A DNA stretch of 64,000 bases from Bradysia coprophila (Eukaryota; Arthropoda; Insecta; Diptera; Sciaridae). The notes under the pieces were generated by a model. It worked only from the letters and a program-made list of their open reading frames with translations. It was not told the DNA's origin and did no database searches. A program made the position numbers and the translations under genes. The DNA is taken from NCBI RefSeq assembly GCF_014529535.1, contig NW_023503941.1, positions 4,214,942-4,278,941 of the forward strand. Direction: 5' to 3'. Numbering within the stretch: the stretch's first letter is position 1; the number at the start of each line of letters is the position of its first letter. Shown piece after piece: positions 9,556-20,495 of the stretch.

Positions 9556-12500
9556 TTAGCATTTCGCTTTCGGGACAACGTCGTAGTAATATTCCTGTTT
9601 ATGTGTGGAAAAAACACCAAATATTTTAAAGCTAAATTTAAAAAATTCTTTCTTCAGCTTACCAGTGTCTTTTCAATGTCTTCGATTGGCCCAGCAGCTG
9701 TGTTGCATACTTTTACAAAATCAATTATGCCACGAAAAGTTCCAACTGGCAACTTAGTTGATAAAATATATTCGGCCAACCGGAATTTCCGATAATCATA
9801 TCCGATGAAGCCACCCATCTCAATGATCATGCACCCATTGATTTTGGCCACATCGGCTCCGTATTCCATAGGCAAAAGCTTGAAGAACCAAAAAAATATT
9901 AATTTCAAAAACTAAGCATCTGGCAACGTTTTGCGAAATTTACTAAAATAGAAGCTAAAACTGCCTTACCGCAAGACCGATGAGGTGATGAGCGATGTCA
10001 TTGCATGGGAATTTATCGTAGATGGCGGTCACATCCTGGGCTACTTTTGGCTTCACATCAACCATATCTTTCAATCCTTTCATTACCTCTGTGTACATTT
10101 GATGCCCATCGGGACATTCGGTTAAAGTTGCATCTAAAATCAACAATATTTGACATTGTTCCGATAGAGTCGATGATATAGCACATACTTAGTTGAATTG
10201 AATCAATGAAAACAGTTTTCAACTCAATGGGCTCCGTTCCGTACAAATAGTTCTAAAACATGCAGAGTAACATGCGGTTTACAGTTCAATTTCAGTTGTC
10301 ACACGACGGGGAAACTACGCCAGCAAATACTGCGACAGGTGGTGTTTGCTATTGGTATCAATAGACACCAATAGACAGCAATGACGCCAATAGTCACCAA
10401 TGACATCAGTATGCACCAATGACGTCAATAGACACCAACACTTACCAAGAGCAATAGAAGGTAATTGTACATGCTAAAAGTAACTTACATATTGGTGTAA
10501 CATTTTCTGTGGTAATTATGGTAATTGGTAATTATTGGCGGCTTTTGGTGACTGTTTCGAGGAGAGAGCTACGCAGGAACGGGTGGGATTTGCTATTTAT
10601 GCCAATAGCCGTCAATGGAAATTAATAGACCCCAGTAGTCAGCAATGGAAGTAGGTGGGACAACATTGGCTCGCATAGTTTCCCCTTCGGTGTGACATAT
10701 ACATTTTGAACATTTTACCAAAGCGCTTTCGATTTGTTCCGTCGTTGCATCGCGATATACCCAAACATAGTATAAGTTCAGCATGCCGTTCATTAGTTCG
10801 GGTGGCAATCCGTTCGACAGATATGCCTTCAATATTTTCATATTCTCCAACGCACTTATTCGTTGCTCGGCGCCCAGTTCCGGCATAGATGCATGGCGGT
10901 TTTGCACGGTGTTTACATCGATTTTCGAAGTTTTTCGCTCCCGAGCGAATCGGAACAATTTATCTAACTGATTCATTGGAATTGAAGAAAAAAGTTGTCA
11001 CTAAAGTCGAGTTTTGCAGTTTGTGAAAAATGGTTGAAAAATAACTGAAAAATAGCATACGGTCCACTCTGTGGAATTACCGTCCACAGTTACCAATACA
11101 TTTTTTTGTGGTATCCAAATATTGTGCTTTTGGTAATTATATTTCACCAAAGTCACCATTTTTCAGCCAGTGGACCGTATGCTATTTTTCAGTCATTTTT
11201 CATCTGAATTAATGTGAAACCGAAAAATTGCCTACTCATCAGGTCCGGAGCGTTAGCGGAGGACTTGACGCAGTCTAACTTCCAAAAAAAGAACGAAGAA
11301 AATTTTTTGAGACGCGGCAACTATATATAAGCGAGAATTTAAGTTTCTTTCCTTCGGCCTGTATCACCACAAATCCTATTCTATCATATTCTCGCTTCAA
11401 ATACGAGCAAAACGAGCTATCACTCGACTATGTAGGTTTAAAATTGCCGGAGATACATCGTTTTGAAATTGGTCACTTTTCATACAAAATACACCAAATT
11501 GACTTTTCCCAAACAATCAAAATCTTTCAACTTACTCTGTATGTTTCTATCTATCTATCGACGGACGATTTCGGAAACTAGTCAGCCAATCTCCATGAAA
11601 TTTTGCAGGAACCTCAGGGTGGGCAAAAAAATGAAAATGTGATACGCCATTACCCCAGGAAAAACCAGAATTTTGTTTTATTGGCCTCGAAGTGGTTTCT
11701 GAGTGTGGTTTTCGAGGGTCGGGAACACGTTTCGGATGTAGCTTAGCTGTATTGAAACCTACAGAGGCGTGCGACCCATCAAATGAAAGGTATTCGTAAC
11801 ACGATTCGAACAAAAAAATAATTAAAAAAATCGGGGCAGATTCGTTTGAGCTAGAGTGATTAGAGTGACCAAATTTTGAGCTACTCAAGCGTAGGATGAC
11901 AGGACAAATATTTTTTTGGGTTATGAGAGATAGAGAATTACTTTCTTCGGCAAAGTCTCAGAGTTTTACGAGTAGAACAGAGGGGCATATGTGAAAAATG
12001 TCGAAAGTTGGAAATGGGTGGGTCAATCATGTTTTTAGAGGTATTTCTTGAATGGTGGCAGATAGAGAGTTACTTTCTTCGGCAAAGTCTCAGAGTTTTA
12101 CGAGTAGAAAAGAAGGGCATTTGTGAAAAATGTCGAAAGTTGGAAATGGGTAAATTGGGATTTTGGAGATATTTCTTGAATGCTGGCAGATAGAGAATTA
12201 CTTTCTTCGTCAAATTTTCAAATTTCGTTAAATTTTCGAATTTCGTCAAATTTTCTATTTTCGTCAAATTTTCTATTTTCGTCAAATTTTCGATTTTCGT
12301 CAAATTTTCGAATTTCGTTAAATTTTCGAATTTCGTCAAATTTTCGAATTTCGTCAAATTTTCGATTTTCGTCAAATTTTCGATTTTCATTAAATTTCGT
12401 CAAATTTTCGATTTTTGTCAAATTTTCGATTTTCGACAAATTTTCGATTTTCGTCAAATTTTCGATTTTCATTAAATTTCGTCAAATTTTCGATTTTTGT

Positions 12501-13598
12501 CAAATTTTCGATTTTCGACAAATTTTCGATTTTCGTCAAATTTTCGAATTTCGTCAAATTTTCGATTTTCATTAAATTTCGTCAAATTTTCGAATTTCGT
12601 TAAATTTTCGAATTTCGTTAAATTTTCGATTTTTGTCAAATTTTCGAATTTCGTCAAATTTTCGAATTTCGTCAAATTTTCAAATTTTTCCAAATTTCTG
12701 AATTTCTGTTATAAACTGTTATAAATATAAAAAGCAGTGTTCTAAAACTTCTAAAACGACTGATATCCCAACAAAAATCTCTTCGAGAAAAGTGTGACGC
12801 AGTCTTTGAAGTACAATTTCTAAAATGAATGAATGACATGGCTAGAGTTGACGCTTTCAGCTTCGGTATGCAAAAATTAAATTTTACACCCAATTTTAGT
12901 TCAAACAAGCTTAGGTTATCTCATCATCTGCCAAATAATTTTTACCAAAAAAAAATTTGACTGAAAACAAACAAAATTTTACCAAAAAAATCTGCGTCGC
13001 AAAGTGGCAAATGTTCTGATTTTTTTGGTAAAATTTTGGTTGTTTTCAGTCAATTTTTTTTGTTGGTAAACATTATTTGGCAGATGATGAGAAAACCTAA
13101 GTCAGCTTGTTTGAACTAAAATTGGGTGTAAAATTTAATTTTTGCGTAACGAAGCTGAAAGCGTCAACTCTAGCGATATCATTCATTTTAGAAATTGTAC
13201 TTCAAAGACTGCGTCACACTTTTCTCGAAGAGATTTTTGTTGGGATATGATAGAACGAACAAAAAGCATAATTTTGTCTGAATTTCACTTACGAAACCGT
13301 CGAATACCATTTCCATAACAAACTGATCGCGGAAATATTTTTCACCCATGAACACATAATCGTCCAGAAATTGCTCACTGGCACCGTTAAGATCTTCACG
13401 GATCTGTTGCTTGACTGCCGCTCGTCTAATTTGATTGAAATCGATTTCTGTCCGTCCAGAGCATATCTATTTGAACACATATTGATGACTTTAGTAAAAT
13501 TTGGTATGACTCGCTTGATGAAATCATTTTCAAAAGTGTTGAATAGTTCTCACTTGCATAAGACAAACACAGAGCGCAAGCAACACAGTTAACTTCAT
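9556..13598 (-). CDS. Seven-exon secreted protein gene, family not recognised
   Basis: Exons read on the minus strand: 13598-13554 (leader MKLTVLLALCVCLMQ), 13466-13293, 10967 to about 10690, 10252-10189, 10133-9970, 9878-9663, 9594-9556 (TAA). Junction phases agree at 1/2, 2/3, 4/5, 5/6 and 6/7, with GTGAGA, GTAAGT, GTATGT, GTAAGG and GTAAGC donors. The 3' end of exon 3 is unresolved, because it runs into a small repeat (10298-10697). The product is about 325 residues: signal peptide, mixed helical body, a few cysteines (KCSKCIC in exon 3, ECPDG and FPCND in exon 5) and a C-terminal cysteine. It is probably an extracellular or haemolymph protein. Intron 2 (2.3 kb) contains a whole composite repeat copy. 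Alternative end: read-through of exon 6 to a TGA at 9654-9656. An AATAAA lies at about 9470. Confidence 0.6.
10298..10697. mobile_element. Small element with imperfect inverted ends and minisatellite core
   Basis: The left end GTCACACGACGGGGAAACTA is mirrored by the right end (its complement reads GTCACACCGAAGGGGAAACT). Both are followed by related GCTATT..CAATAGACACCAATAG strings repeated several times (CAATGACGCCAATAG, CAATGACGTCAATAG). No target duplication could be assigned. Its right end overlaps the apparent 3' end of exon 3 of the secreted-protein gene. Confidence 0.55.
11235..13253 (-). mobile_element. Composite repeat, copy 2 (inverted relative to copy 1)
   Basis: Reverse-complement counterpart of 2563-4534: tail (CTCATCAGGTCCGGAGCG at 11235 onward), middle strip with CTCAGAGTTTTACGAGTAG, 18-bp satellite at 12200-12690, then a fuller hairpin MITE (about 12740-13253) whose outer arms both contain GACGCAGTCTTTGAAGTAC or its complement. 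A further partial duplication of the strip is seen at 11930-12050 and 12060-12180. It sits in intron 2 of the secreted-protein gene. Confidence 0.8.
12200..12690 (-). repeat. 18-bp tandem satellite, reverse orientation
   Basis: Same unit as at 3012-3735, read here as TCGTCAAATTTTCGATTT and variants, with occasional deletions giving TTCATTAAATTTCG. Open frames in both directions are unit repeats, not genes. Confidence 0.95.
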
Positions 13599-13821
13599 TT
13601 GATTCTTAAATTTAGTCTGAATTTGTTAACAAAAATCACAATTTATAACCGAGACTTGGTGACTGACAATGAAATCGACTATCGTCCCACAGTCTAGCCT
13701 CACTTGCTTTTATGGTCGTAAAAAATGCGAAATGTCTGAACTCCGCTATCACATTCAGATAGAGTTATCAAATGAATGTGCTTACATTACATTTCTAGAG
13801 TTCTACTGAATAGTATTTTTG

Positions 13822-13963
13822 CAGTGCCGGGCTGGCCCTATGGGCGTTCGGGCGATTCCCGAAGGGCCTTTTGATTTTTGTATGGATAAATGACGACGAA
13901 TGGCTTTTTGAAAAATTTCTCCATACAACGCCCGAAGGGCTTTTTTGAGCCAGTGCGGCACTG
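13822..13963. mobile_element. 142-bp hAT-type MITE, CAGTGCCGG ends
   Basis: The ends CAGTGCCGGGCTGGC and GCCAGTGCGGCACTG are inverted repeats, flanked by an exact 8-bp duplication TATTTTTG (13814-13821 and 13964-13971). The interior is nearly palindromic (GGGCGTTCGGGCG... / CGCCCGAAGGGC). A sister of exactly the same length lies at 21387-21528. Confidence 0.9.
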
Positions 13964-14112
13964 TATTTTTGAATGTTTGTGATTTCAACTTTTTTTTTTA
14001 AACAATAGCAGATTACATTGGATGATGCGAAAGTAGTTCATTACATGAAGGATCAATTTTGTGGTTATTTTAACTGTTATTTTGACAAGTGTAAAGTTTG
14101 CGTGTCCAAACC

Positions 14113-14375
14113 CAAGGTAAATGTAGTGTGTAGAGGAAATACCATTTGGGCGCGCGGTGTAGCACACAACTTCGATGCCAATGACATCTTTTTTAAAAAT
14201 GGTTGACTATGACTTACTTGTGTTTCACAAAATATTTTTACTATCTTACACCAGATGGCCCGAGTTTCTACTCCATTTTTTGTTTTTAACGAAGGGAGTA
14301 GATGGGTTTTGAATTTTCTTACCACCGCACATCTGATTCGGTTATTTATGGCATTACCTCCACATATTCACCTTC
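14113..14375. mobile_element. 263-bp hAT-type MITE, CAAGGTAAAT ends
   Basis: Begins CAAGGTAAATGT and ends ATTCACCTTC, flanked by an exact 8-bp duplication TCCAAACC (14105-14112, 14376-14383). The body is about 80% similar to 21964-22229 (shared ACAACTTCGATGCCAATGAC and CCGCACATCTGATTCGG). Confidence 0.88.
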
Positions 14376-14448
14376 TCCAAACCTAGAAATCGCTAGAAAT
14401 GCAACATCACGTGTCTATAGAACAGTTTTCAAAGCAAATTGCATAAAC

Positions 14449-14639
14449 CAAGGCTGTAATCTTTGGGAACGCGGAAACGCACCGCTTCTGATGTTTTAAC
14501 ATTAAAAAAGCTTCATCAAATCATCACAATGACGAGAATCATCAGAGTTGGTGAACTTTGAAATCCGCCATTTTAAACTGTGGTTTGACACCCGCATATC
14601 AGTATCTGCGTGGCCTCCCCAAAGTTTACAGCCTTCTTG
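14449..14639. mobile_element. 191-bp hAT-type MITE, CAAGGCTGTA ends
   Basis: Begins CAAGGCTGTAATCTTTGGG and ends CCCCAAAGTTTACAGCCTTC plus TTG, flanked by an exact 8-bp duplication GCATAAAC (14441-14448, 14640-14647). It is related to 40482-40667. Confidence 0.88.
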
Positions 14640-14651
14640 GCATAAACAATT

Positions 14652-15000
14652 GAATCGAATTCCCCTCACTACGAGCTGCAAACGATCTCAATATGTGTGC
14701 AACGTGACAAAACAAAATTCACTTATAGACGGCTATGACAGGGAAATGATTCGAAGAAAACAAAGAACTTGCGCGAGCTGTCATTACACAAAAGAATTTC
14801 TCCATTAATTGGACACTTCTCGCAATTTGATCAAGTTTGAACTTGCGGGAAACGTCAAATGAAGGAGAAATTCTTTTGTGTAAGTGTATTGACAGCTCCC
14901 GCATGTTCTTCGTCCTAATCAATTTCCCCTTCGGAACATTTTTGTCACGTTGCGCACATATTGAGATCGTTTGCAGCTTGTGGTGAGGTGAATTCGATTC
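14652..15000. mobile_element. 350-bp hairpin element
   Basis: Long inverted arms: GAATCGAATTC-CCCTCACTA at the left is mirrored by GGTGAGGTGAATTCGATTC at the right. The arms continue through GCAAACGATCTCAATATGTG and the CTTTTGTGTAA/TTACACAAAAG strings to a centre near 14825. Target duplication not determined. Confidence 0.8.
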
Positions 15001-15363
15001 CATACAAACTTAGCAGGTCCAACAACATCAGTCACACGAAAGCATGACGATGGCAACATTCCGAAAATGAATTCAGCTGAAAGGTGGTATCACTAATTTC
15101 CTCTGATCCGCTGAGGGTTTGCATTACCTTCACTGTTTACATACTTTGTTCGTGATCAACTCAAAGGTGTCTTAACCTGTTCTTTCCGAACATTGAGGAA
15201 TGATACTAGCGGCTCCCATAACAGAAAAATTTGGCATTTGGTGGTGCTGCGGAGAATGTTTTCGCATACGTCGCTGTGTGTATGCTCAGTTAAATGCAAA
15301 ATTTATTATTTAATTATTGTCTGCGCTATCTAATCAAGGGCGTTATCTGACTACACAACTCGC

Positions 15364-15396
15364 TCATAAATATTAAGTTTTGGTTCGGAAATATCA
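15364..15396 (+). promoter_or_regulatory. Candidate core promoter of the first P450 gene
   Basis: A TATA-like CATAAATATT is followed about 25 bases later by TCAGCT, which fits the arthropod initiator consensus TCAKTY loosely. It lies about 140 bases upstream of the start codon. Inferred from spacing only. Confidence 0.35.
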
Positions 15397-15531
15397 GCTT
15401 TGTGCTTCTCTTACCAGTACGTAGTAAATTGTTGCGTTGTTGTCATTCAATTAAACTGAATCGGCTGTTGCAGCTAACAGTGAGTTTTGTGAGATAACTA
15501 GAAAAGACTGTGAAGATATTTTGCGGAGAAC

Positions 15532-17179
15532 ATGTTGATCTTAGCGTTGGTTGTAATTTCGCTGTTTTACCTAATCTACATGCGACAACAGCAAATGTCC
15601 ACCATGAAAAGATTGGGCATTCCCGGTCCGAGACCGAACTTTATTTTCGGTCATTTAATTGAAATTGTCAGCGAAGGATTTAACAGCCTATTCCCCAAAT
15701 GGACCAAGAAGTACGGACCGATTGTCGGTTTTTACATCGGTGGACGACCGCAGCTGTTGGTCACCGATCTGGAATTGATTCGTCGAGTGTTGGTCAAAGA
15801 TTTTCAAATATTCAGCAACCGAAGTGAATGGATACCGGGCGGCATTCATCCCACACCAACGTTACAGAAAATGATGCTGTGGGCTCGCGATAATGTTTGG
15901 AAGAATTTGCGTGCCACCATATCGCCATCGTTTTCGCCGCACAAATTAAATGCCATGGAGCCGTTGATGATGATATCCATTCGTAATTTGTTCGATGAAC
16001 TGGATGATAAGGCCGGCAGTGGACGTGAGTTTAATCTGAAGCCACTGATATCGGATATGACGTTTTCCAGTGCATCCAAATGTATTTTCGGACTCAATAT
16101 GTCGCTGAAACAGCTGTCAACCGAAGCGGAAAGCTTCGCAGCATCGTCTGGTCCACGCTTGGAAAAATCAATGCTAGCAATGACGATGATGCTATTTCCA
16201 TCGCTGACATTCATTGTTTATCCGCTAAGGGTTTGTTGGGAACGACTTCGAATGTTCATGTTATGGTCGGCTGACGGTGTAACTTATGACGTTGCGAGGA
16301 AAATCGTTCAAACTCGACGGGCTGCCAAGTCGGAGTCTAATGATTTTCTGCAATTGCTAATGAATGCTAAGCGAATTCAGACAACCACCGACGCAAACTT
16401 GGAAATGTCAGCCTCAGCCGACGATGTTAAAGCGAACCAAAATTTATTGGGCAAACAGACGCACAGTGAAAGCCTATCCGAAGAAGAGATCCTATCGAAT
16501 GCAATGCTGTTCCTGTTGGCTTCATACGAAACAACATCTCTGACCCTTCAGTTTTGTCTGCACAATTTGGTGAATCATCAAAGTGTCCAAGACAGATTAA
16601 GAACTGAACTTCGGAAAGCAGTTGCCCCGGACAAAAAAACCATTAAATCCGCTGACCTTTCCACAGTTCCACTACTAAATCAGATTATCAACGAAACGCT
16701 TAGAATGTTCCCGCCTGTAGCTCCGTTCACAACAAGAGTGGCGAATGAGGATTACAGATATGAGGACATTCGAATACCGAAGGGAACCAGTATATTCATC
16801 GGGGTGTCGTCCATTCACAAGGATCCAACATTTTGGCCCGAACCGGAAAAATTTCGACCGGAGCGATTTGAGCGGGAACTCGATGAAAAGTTGGCCTTTT
16901 TACCGTTTGGTGGCGGGTAAGTGCTGTTGCGTCTTCAAGTCCCTTCGATCTCATGATGACCAATTTTCTTATAATTTTGTCCCACTAAGACCGAGAAATT
17001 GTATTGGCATGCGGTTCGCTTATATGGAAGTTCAGTTAGTTTTGGCAAACTTAATCCTGCAGTACAGATTCGAACCGGGACCGTCAACCGAAAAGGATCC
17101 CATTGAGACGGAGGAAACGTTTGTGACGTTACTACCGAAGAATGGCGTATTTTGTAGAGTAACTAAAATTGAAGAATGA
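15532..17179 (+). CDS. Cytochrome P450, CYP3 clan, two exons
   Basis: Microsomal haem monooxygenase. Exon 1 is 15532-16916, the intron 16917-16989 (73 bases, GTAAGT..AAG), exon 2 16990-17179: 524 residues, normal for the family. Order: N-terminal membrane anchor (LILALVVISLFYLIYM, 2-17), proline hinge IPGPRPN (30-36), helix C WKNLR (123-127), helix I ASYETT (330-335; the usual glycine is serine), ExxR as ETLR (388-391), PERF region RPERFE (442-447), and the haem loop FGGGPRNCIG (459-468) with ligand C466. The intron splits the haem loop after its second glycine, so a prediction stopping at exon 1 would lose the cysteine. The sequence looks intact and functional. Substrate cannot be told; CYP3-clan enzymes of insects mostly oxidise plant chemicals, insecticides or lipids. 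The exact CYP family is not assigned. Confidence 0.92.
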
Positions 17180-17183
17180 AATC

Positions 17184-17189
17184 AATAAA
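17184..17189 (+). terminator. Polyadenylation signal of the first P450 gene
   Basis: AATAAA five bases after the TGA stop, giving a very short 3' UTR. Confidence 0.6.
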
Positions 17190-17640
17190 TTTCGATCAGA
17201 AAATCATCTCTGTACTCTTTGCGCTCTCTGTACTCGTTTCTGCGGATGATGTATTGACAGTTCATAAAGTTTGTACTTCGGTTAATGACCCAGAAAAACT
17301 GTTTTTTTGCGAATAATCGTTACTTTGTTCAACGAACCTTTCATGTGAATCTCATTGATTGCTGTGTCATCTAATAAATTGGCGATGTAATGTACTACGA
17401 CACGACGTATTTTACCCTTTTCTTGACATGTGTGGAAAAAGCTTTGCATCAACGCCTGCAAATATACCGAAATTAACCAGAAGGAGTAACATGACAACAG
17501 GCGATTAAAAAACTCTGCACCGAAAATTATGCATGTCATCATTTTCGAAATGAATGTTTTCGAGCATATACACGCGCTTAGTGGTACGGTACATACGGTC
17601 GAATCCGATATTTTCTAACCGAATCCTAACCGTAGTTTCC

Positions 17641-17825
17641 TCAACATCTGCCACTTGTGACGCAATTTTTGTTTGTAAAATTTTGTTTCTAAAATTTTTT
17701 GTGTTCATCTTGTGTTGATAAAACTTTTGCGCTGAGGCGCAGAATGCGTCTCCCTCAGCGATACCAGTTATTTTGTAAGTAAGATAAGGGACTTGCGTCA
17801 CATTTACCCTTTAAGGGTTTTTTTT
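17641..17825. mobile_element. Half hairpin MITE of the GCGTCA family
   Basis: Contains TCAACATCTGCCACTTGTGACGCA and, further on, CGATACCAGTTATTTTGTAAGTA, GACTTGCGTCACA and a terminal CCCTTTAAGGGTTTTTTTTGAC. It matches the right arm of 47385-47760; a left arm is not evident. Confidence 0.7.
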
Positions 17826-17876
17826 GACTTGACATCAAAAAACCTTGTTAAAGTTACAAAATTCTAGAGAAATCAT

Positions 17877-18300
17877 GGAACACCTCACTTATGTCGAAAA
17901 TAACCCAAATCCATCGAAAAATCCGATGGAAGTTACGTAGTGCCAGAGGAATCATCTGTCATCCCAAAATTTAGGAAACAACCTTGGAACATCCCACTCA
18001 TGTCGAAAATAACCCAAATCCATCAAAAATCCGATGGAAGTTAGCTAGTGCCAGCAGAGGAATCATCCCAAATTTTAGGAATCAACCTTGGAACATCTCA
18101 CTCATGTCGAATATAACCCAAATCCATCAAAAAATCCGATGGAAGTTAGCTAGTGCCAGCAGAGGAATCATCCCAAAATTTAGGAACCAACTTTGGAACA
18201 TCTCACTCATGTCAAATATAACCCAAATCCATCAAAAAATCCGATGGAAGTTAGGAAGTGCCAGAGGAATCATCTGTCATCCCAAAATTTAGGAACCAAT
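17877..18300 (+). repeat. ~105-bp tandem repeat, four units
   Basis: Units start at about 17877, 17984, 18086 and 18193, each with GGAACA(T/C)CTCACT, CATGTCGAAAATAACCCAA and CCGATGGAAGTTA, closing with CATCCCAAAATTTAGGAA. A single unit also follows the hairpin at 47760-47840, so this sequence is linked to that MITE family. The frames through it repeat the unit and are not genes. Confidence 0.85.
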
Positions 18301-18599
18301 ACATCTCAAAACAAAACACAATACACAAAACAAAATATACAACACACACACACACATACAAATTGGCATTTGTCATTTGTATGAAGACTTTGGAGAACTT
18401 TTGAAAATTCCATTCTTATTTTTGGGCCATTATTAGCCTACAACCAAAATTTCAGGAAAATCCATAGAAACGTTTAGGAGTTGCTGAATCCACTTTTCCA
18501 TACGAACTAAGCAAACTAACTAACTAACGTAGGCAATTTGTATTATCTGAAAATTCGAAATTAAGCTTATTTTCACACAAACATCAATATTCAATATCT

Positions 18600-18770
18600 C
18601 GGCCAATTTTGAAGCTGCAGTAACGTTGAACTCGTATGGATTACTAGATTCCAGATATCCAAGTTTGGGGTGAGAAGTCAAAAAGTTATGCTCCACCGTC
18701 CCCAAATTTTTTTTTTCAACTTTTGGGTAGTTGACTTGCGTCACGCCCACTTACTAACGTGCGGGCATGA
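18600..18770 (+). repeat. Dispersed repeat related to 49905-50045
   Basis: Shares in the same order CTAGATTCCA, GTCCAAGTTTG-like, GAAGTCAAAAAGTT and a terminal ACGCCC...ACTAACGTGCGGGCAT. The end has a small hairpin GCCCAC/GTGCGGGC. Another GCGTCA string sits next to it. Confidence 0.6.
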
Positions 18771-18925
18771 TCCTATTTACCAGCTTTTTATATCATTTAC
18801 CTTGTTGCATTTAACACTATAGTATATCCAGTCGTTCCCGGGTATCGGGGGAAACCAATTAAATTTTAAATTCGATTGAACGATTTAGACTTTATTGACA
18901 AAATATTTCAAAATTATTGTCCATT

Positions 18926-19201
18926 TTATGTATCATTTTTATCATGACATTTACCACCACATTGATAATATTCTTGACAATCATCGAAAAGCGAACCGCA
19001 GCCTATCCACCCTCCATCGCCCTTCTTTCCTCTGGTTGAGTAACACCATTTCCCAGAAGCTTTGCTTTCACACCATGTCCAGCAAAATCCCTTCCAACAT
19101 CCGGCTGCCTCCGAAGGCGATATAACGACGACCGCAGCGAACACAGTCAACACCACCAAAGTTATTAGTAACGAAGAAAATTTGTCGTTTCGCCACATCA
19201 T
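18926..19201 (-). CDS. Small secreted cysteine-rich peptide (8 Cys)
   Basis: A 91-residue frame from ATG at 19201-19199 (or the next codon) to TAA at 18928-18926. A hydrophobic leader (SSLLITLVVLTVFAAVVV) ends near SPSEAAG, giving a mature peptide of about 57 residues. It has eight cysteines spaced C-x4-C-x3-C-x8-C-x14-C-x6-C-x6-C-x3-C, and many glycines and tryptophans (GCWKGFCWTWC). An AATAAA follows at 18892-18897. A TTGCAG directly before the ATG looks like a splice acceptor, so a non-coding first exon is likely. The pattern fits an extracellular disulphide-rich effector, defence or cuticle peptide. No family is claimed and no toxicity is inferred. Confidence 0.7.
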   Translation of the reverse strand: MMWRNDKFSSLLITLVVLTVFAAVVVISPSEAAGCWKGFCWTWCESKASGKWCYSTRGKKGDGGWIGCGSLFDDCQEYYQCGGKCHDKNDT

Positions 19202-19243
19202 CTGCAATTTTTAAATCGAAACTTTATGCACAATGATTACATT

Positions 19244-19443
19244 GTTTCGGTGTGCCGATCTAGCAACAGCTGTTTTTGTACCAGCTGGTGTCTATTTCAT
19301 TGTTAGTACGATCTGCATTTACTGTTTGTTACTCGTCACAAACACACGCATATAACGAGAACAGCAAGAAAATACAAAGTAAACAATCGTTACAATGTTT
19401 ACCAGCAAAACCAGCTGTTGCTAGATCGGCACACCGAAATTAT
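19244..19443. mobile_element. 200-bp hairpin MITE
   Basis: TTTCGGTGTGCCGATCTAGC at the left is mirrored by GCTAGATCGGCACACCGAAA at the right. The arms continue with AACAGCTG and ATTGTT-type strings. It lies about 45 bases upstream of the cysteine-rich peptide start and so may overlap its promoter or first exon. Target duplication not identified. Confidence 0.82.
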
Positions 19444-19449
19444 TTAATC

Positions 19450-20215
19450 ATTGTACAGACGTTATTGTTAAAATATTGTTTCTTTAAATTTGTGAAGCAG
19501 TTTCTAAGAACATTTAAGAAAAATTCAAGAAGTTTTGTGTTAACCTAACTGATGTTGGAAACTTAACTGTTTGATTCAGCGTGCCCGAGAAACTATTTGA
19601 AATAATAAAAAGCTGATTGCAGCTCTACATCTTTATATACTTTTTGCAATTGCATGATTTGGTTATTCGTGACAACACGAGTGTCACGAAGAACAAATCA
19701 CGAAGAACTAGGTCCCACGTTTTGGGTGGGTCAGATCCCTTGACTGTCTGAACTGCTCAATCAAATGTAATTTTAATCGCCACAAAAACATACTTAGAAG
19801 AAGGACTACTAGAACGGTCTTAATAATCTCTCATTAATAATTTCATCCTGTTCAGTTTCATAGAATTTAGCTTTATCGGAATTGTTCAAACTTCATTTCC
19901 AATTCACCAAATATTTCGTTCACCTTTCGTGCACATTATCAGTGGTGCGTAGCTGGAATCAACAAAACCAATAGGCTTGTTCCAAGGCCATATGAATTGT
20001 CAAATTTCATCCACAGAACCATAACCTCAATAATATTTCTGTGTAAATCGCGTAGGCGACGTTGCTCGCTTTGTATGAAATGAAATATCAAGTAAGCGAC
20101 GTTGCTGTGGATGAAATTGTCGTGGTTCGGGTTGTCAAAGTTCGTGTATACAGTTACTTGGAACAAACCTATCACAGTTGAATCCGTTGATCTAAACTTA
20201 TTCGACTGATATCAC
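19450..20215. other. Intergenic, no gene recognised
   Basis: Only a short dispersed string, CCCACGTTTTGGGTGGGTCAG with CCTTGACTG (19710-19745), is recognisable. It has relatives at 31217-31255 and, inverted, at 58706-58745. No gene seen. Confidence 0.4.
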
Positions 20216-20495
20216 GTACCGTATTTGCTTATCAATTACATCCCACAAAAACCTCTTCAGAGGTATAAATGACGCAGTTCCGATTTCGTTCAACTCCCTA
20301 AACATCCTGATATAGCTGTTGTTGACGCATTCTGCGGTAGTACAAAACAAATGTAAAACTGTAAAACGTTTCAACAAACATTTTACCGAAAAAATCTGCG
20401 TCGCATTGCAGTAACTTCTAAGAACCTTTATTTGCTACATGTGACGCAGATCGTTTTGGTAAAATTATTGTTGAAAAATTTGTAGAACGGTAATA
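20216..20495. mobile_element. Diverged hairpin MITE with GCGTCGCA core
   Basis: Mirror strings CATTTTACCGAAAAAATCTGCGTCGCA and TGTGACGCAGATCGTTTTGGTAAAAT flank a ~50-bp loop. The outer left portion has GACGCAGTTCCGA and TTGTTGACGCATTCTGCGG. Related to the hairpin in 2563-2870 and 12740-13253. Confidence 0.6.

Noticed and set aside
18520..18750. 76-codon frame near the ~105-bp tandem repeat
   Set aside because: Overlaps a dispersed repeat with no conserved coding pattern in the sister at 49905.
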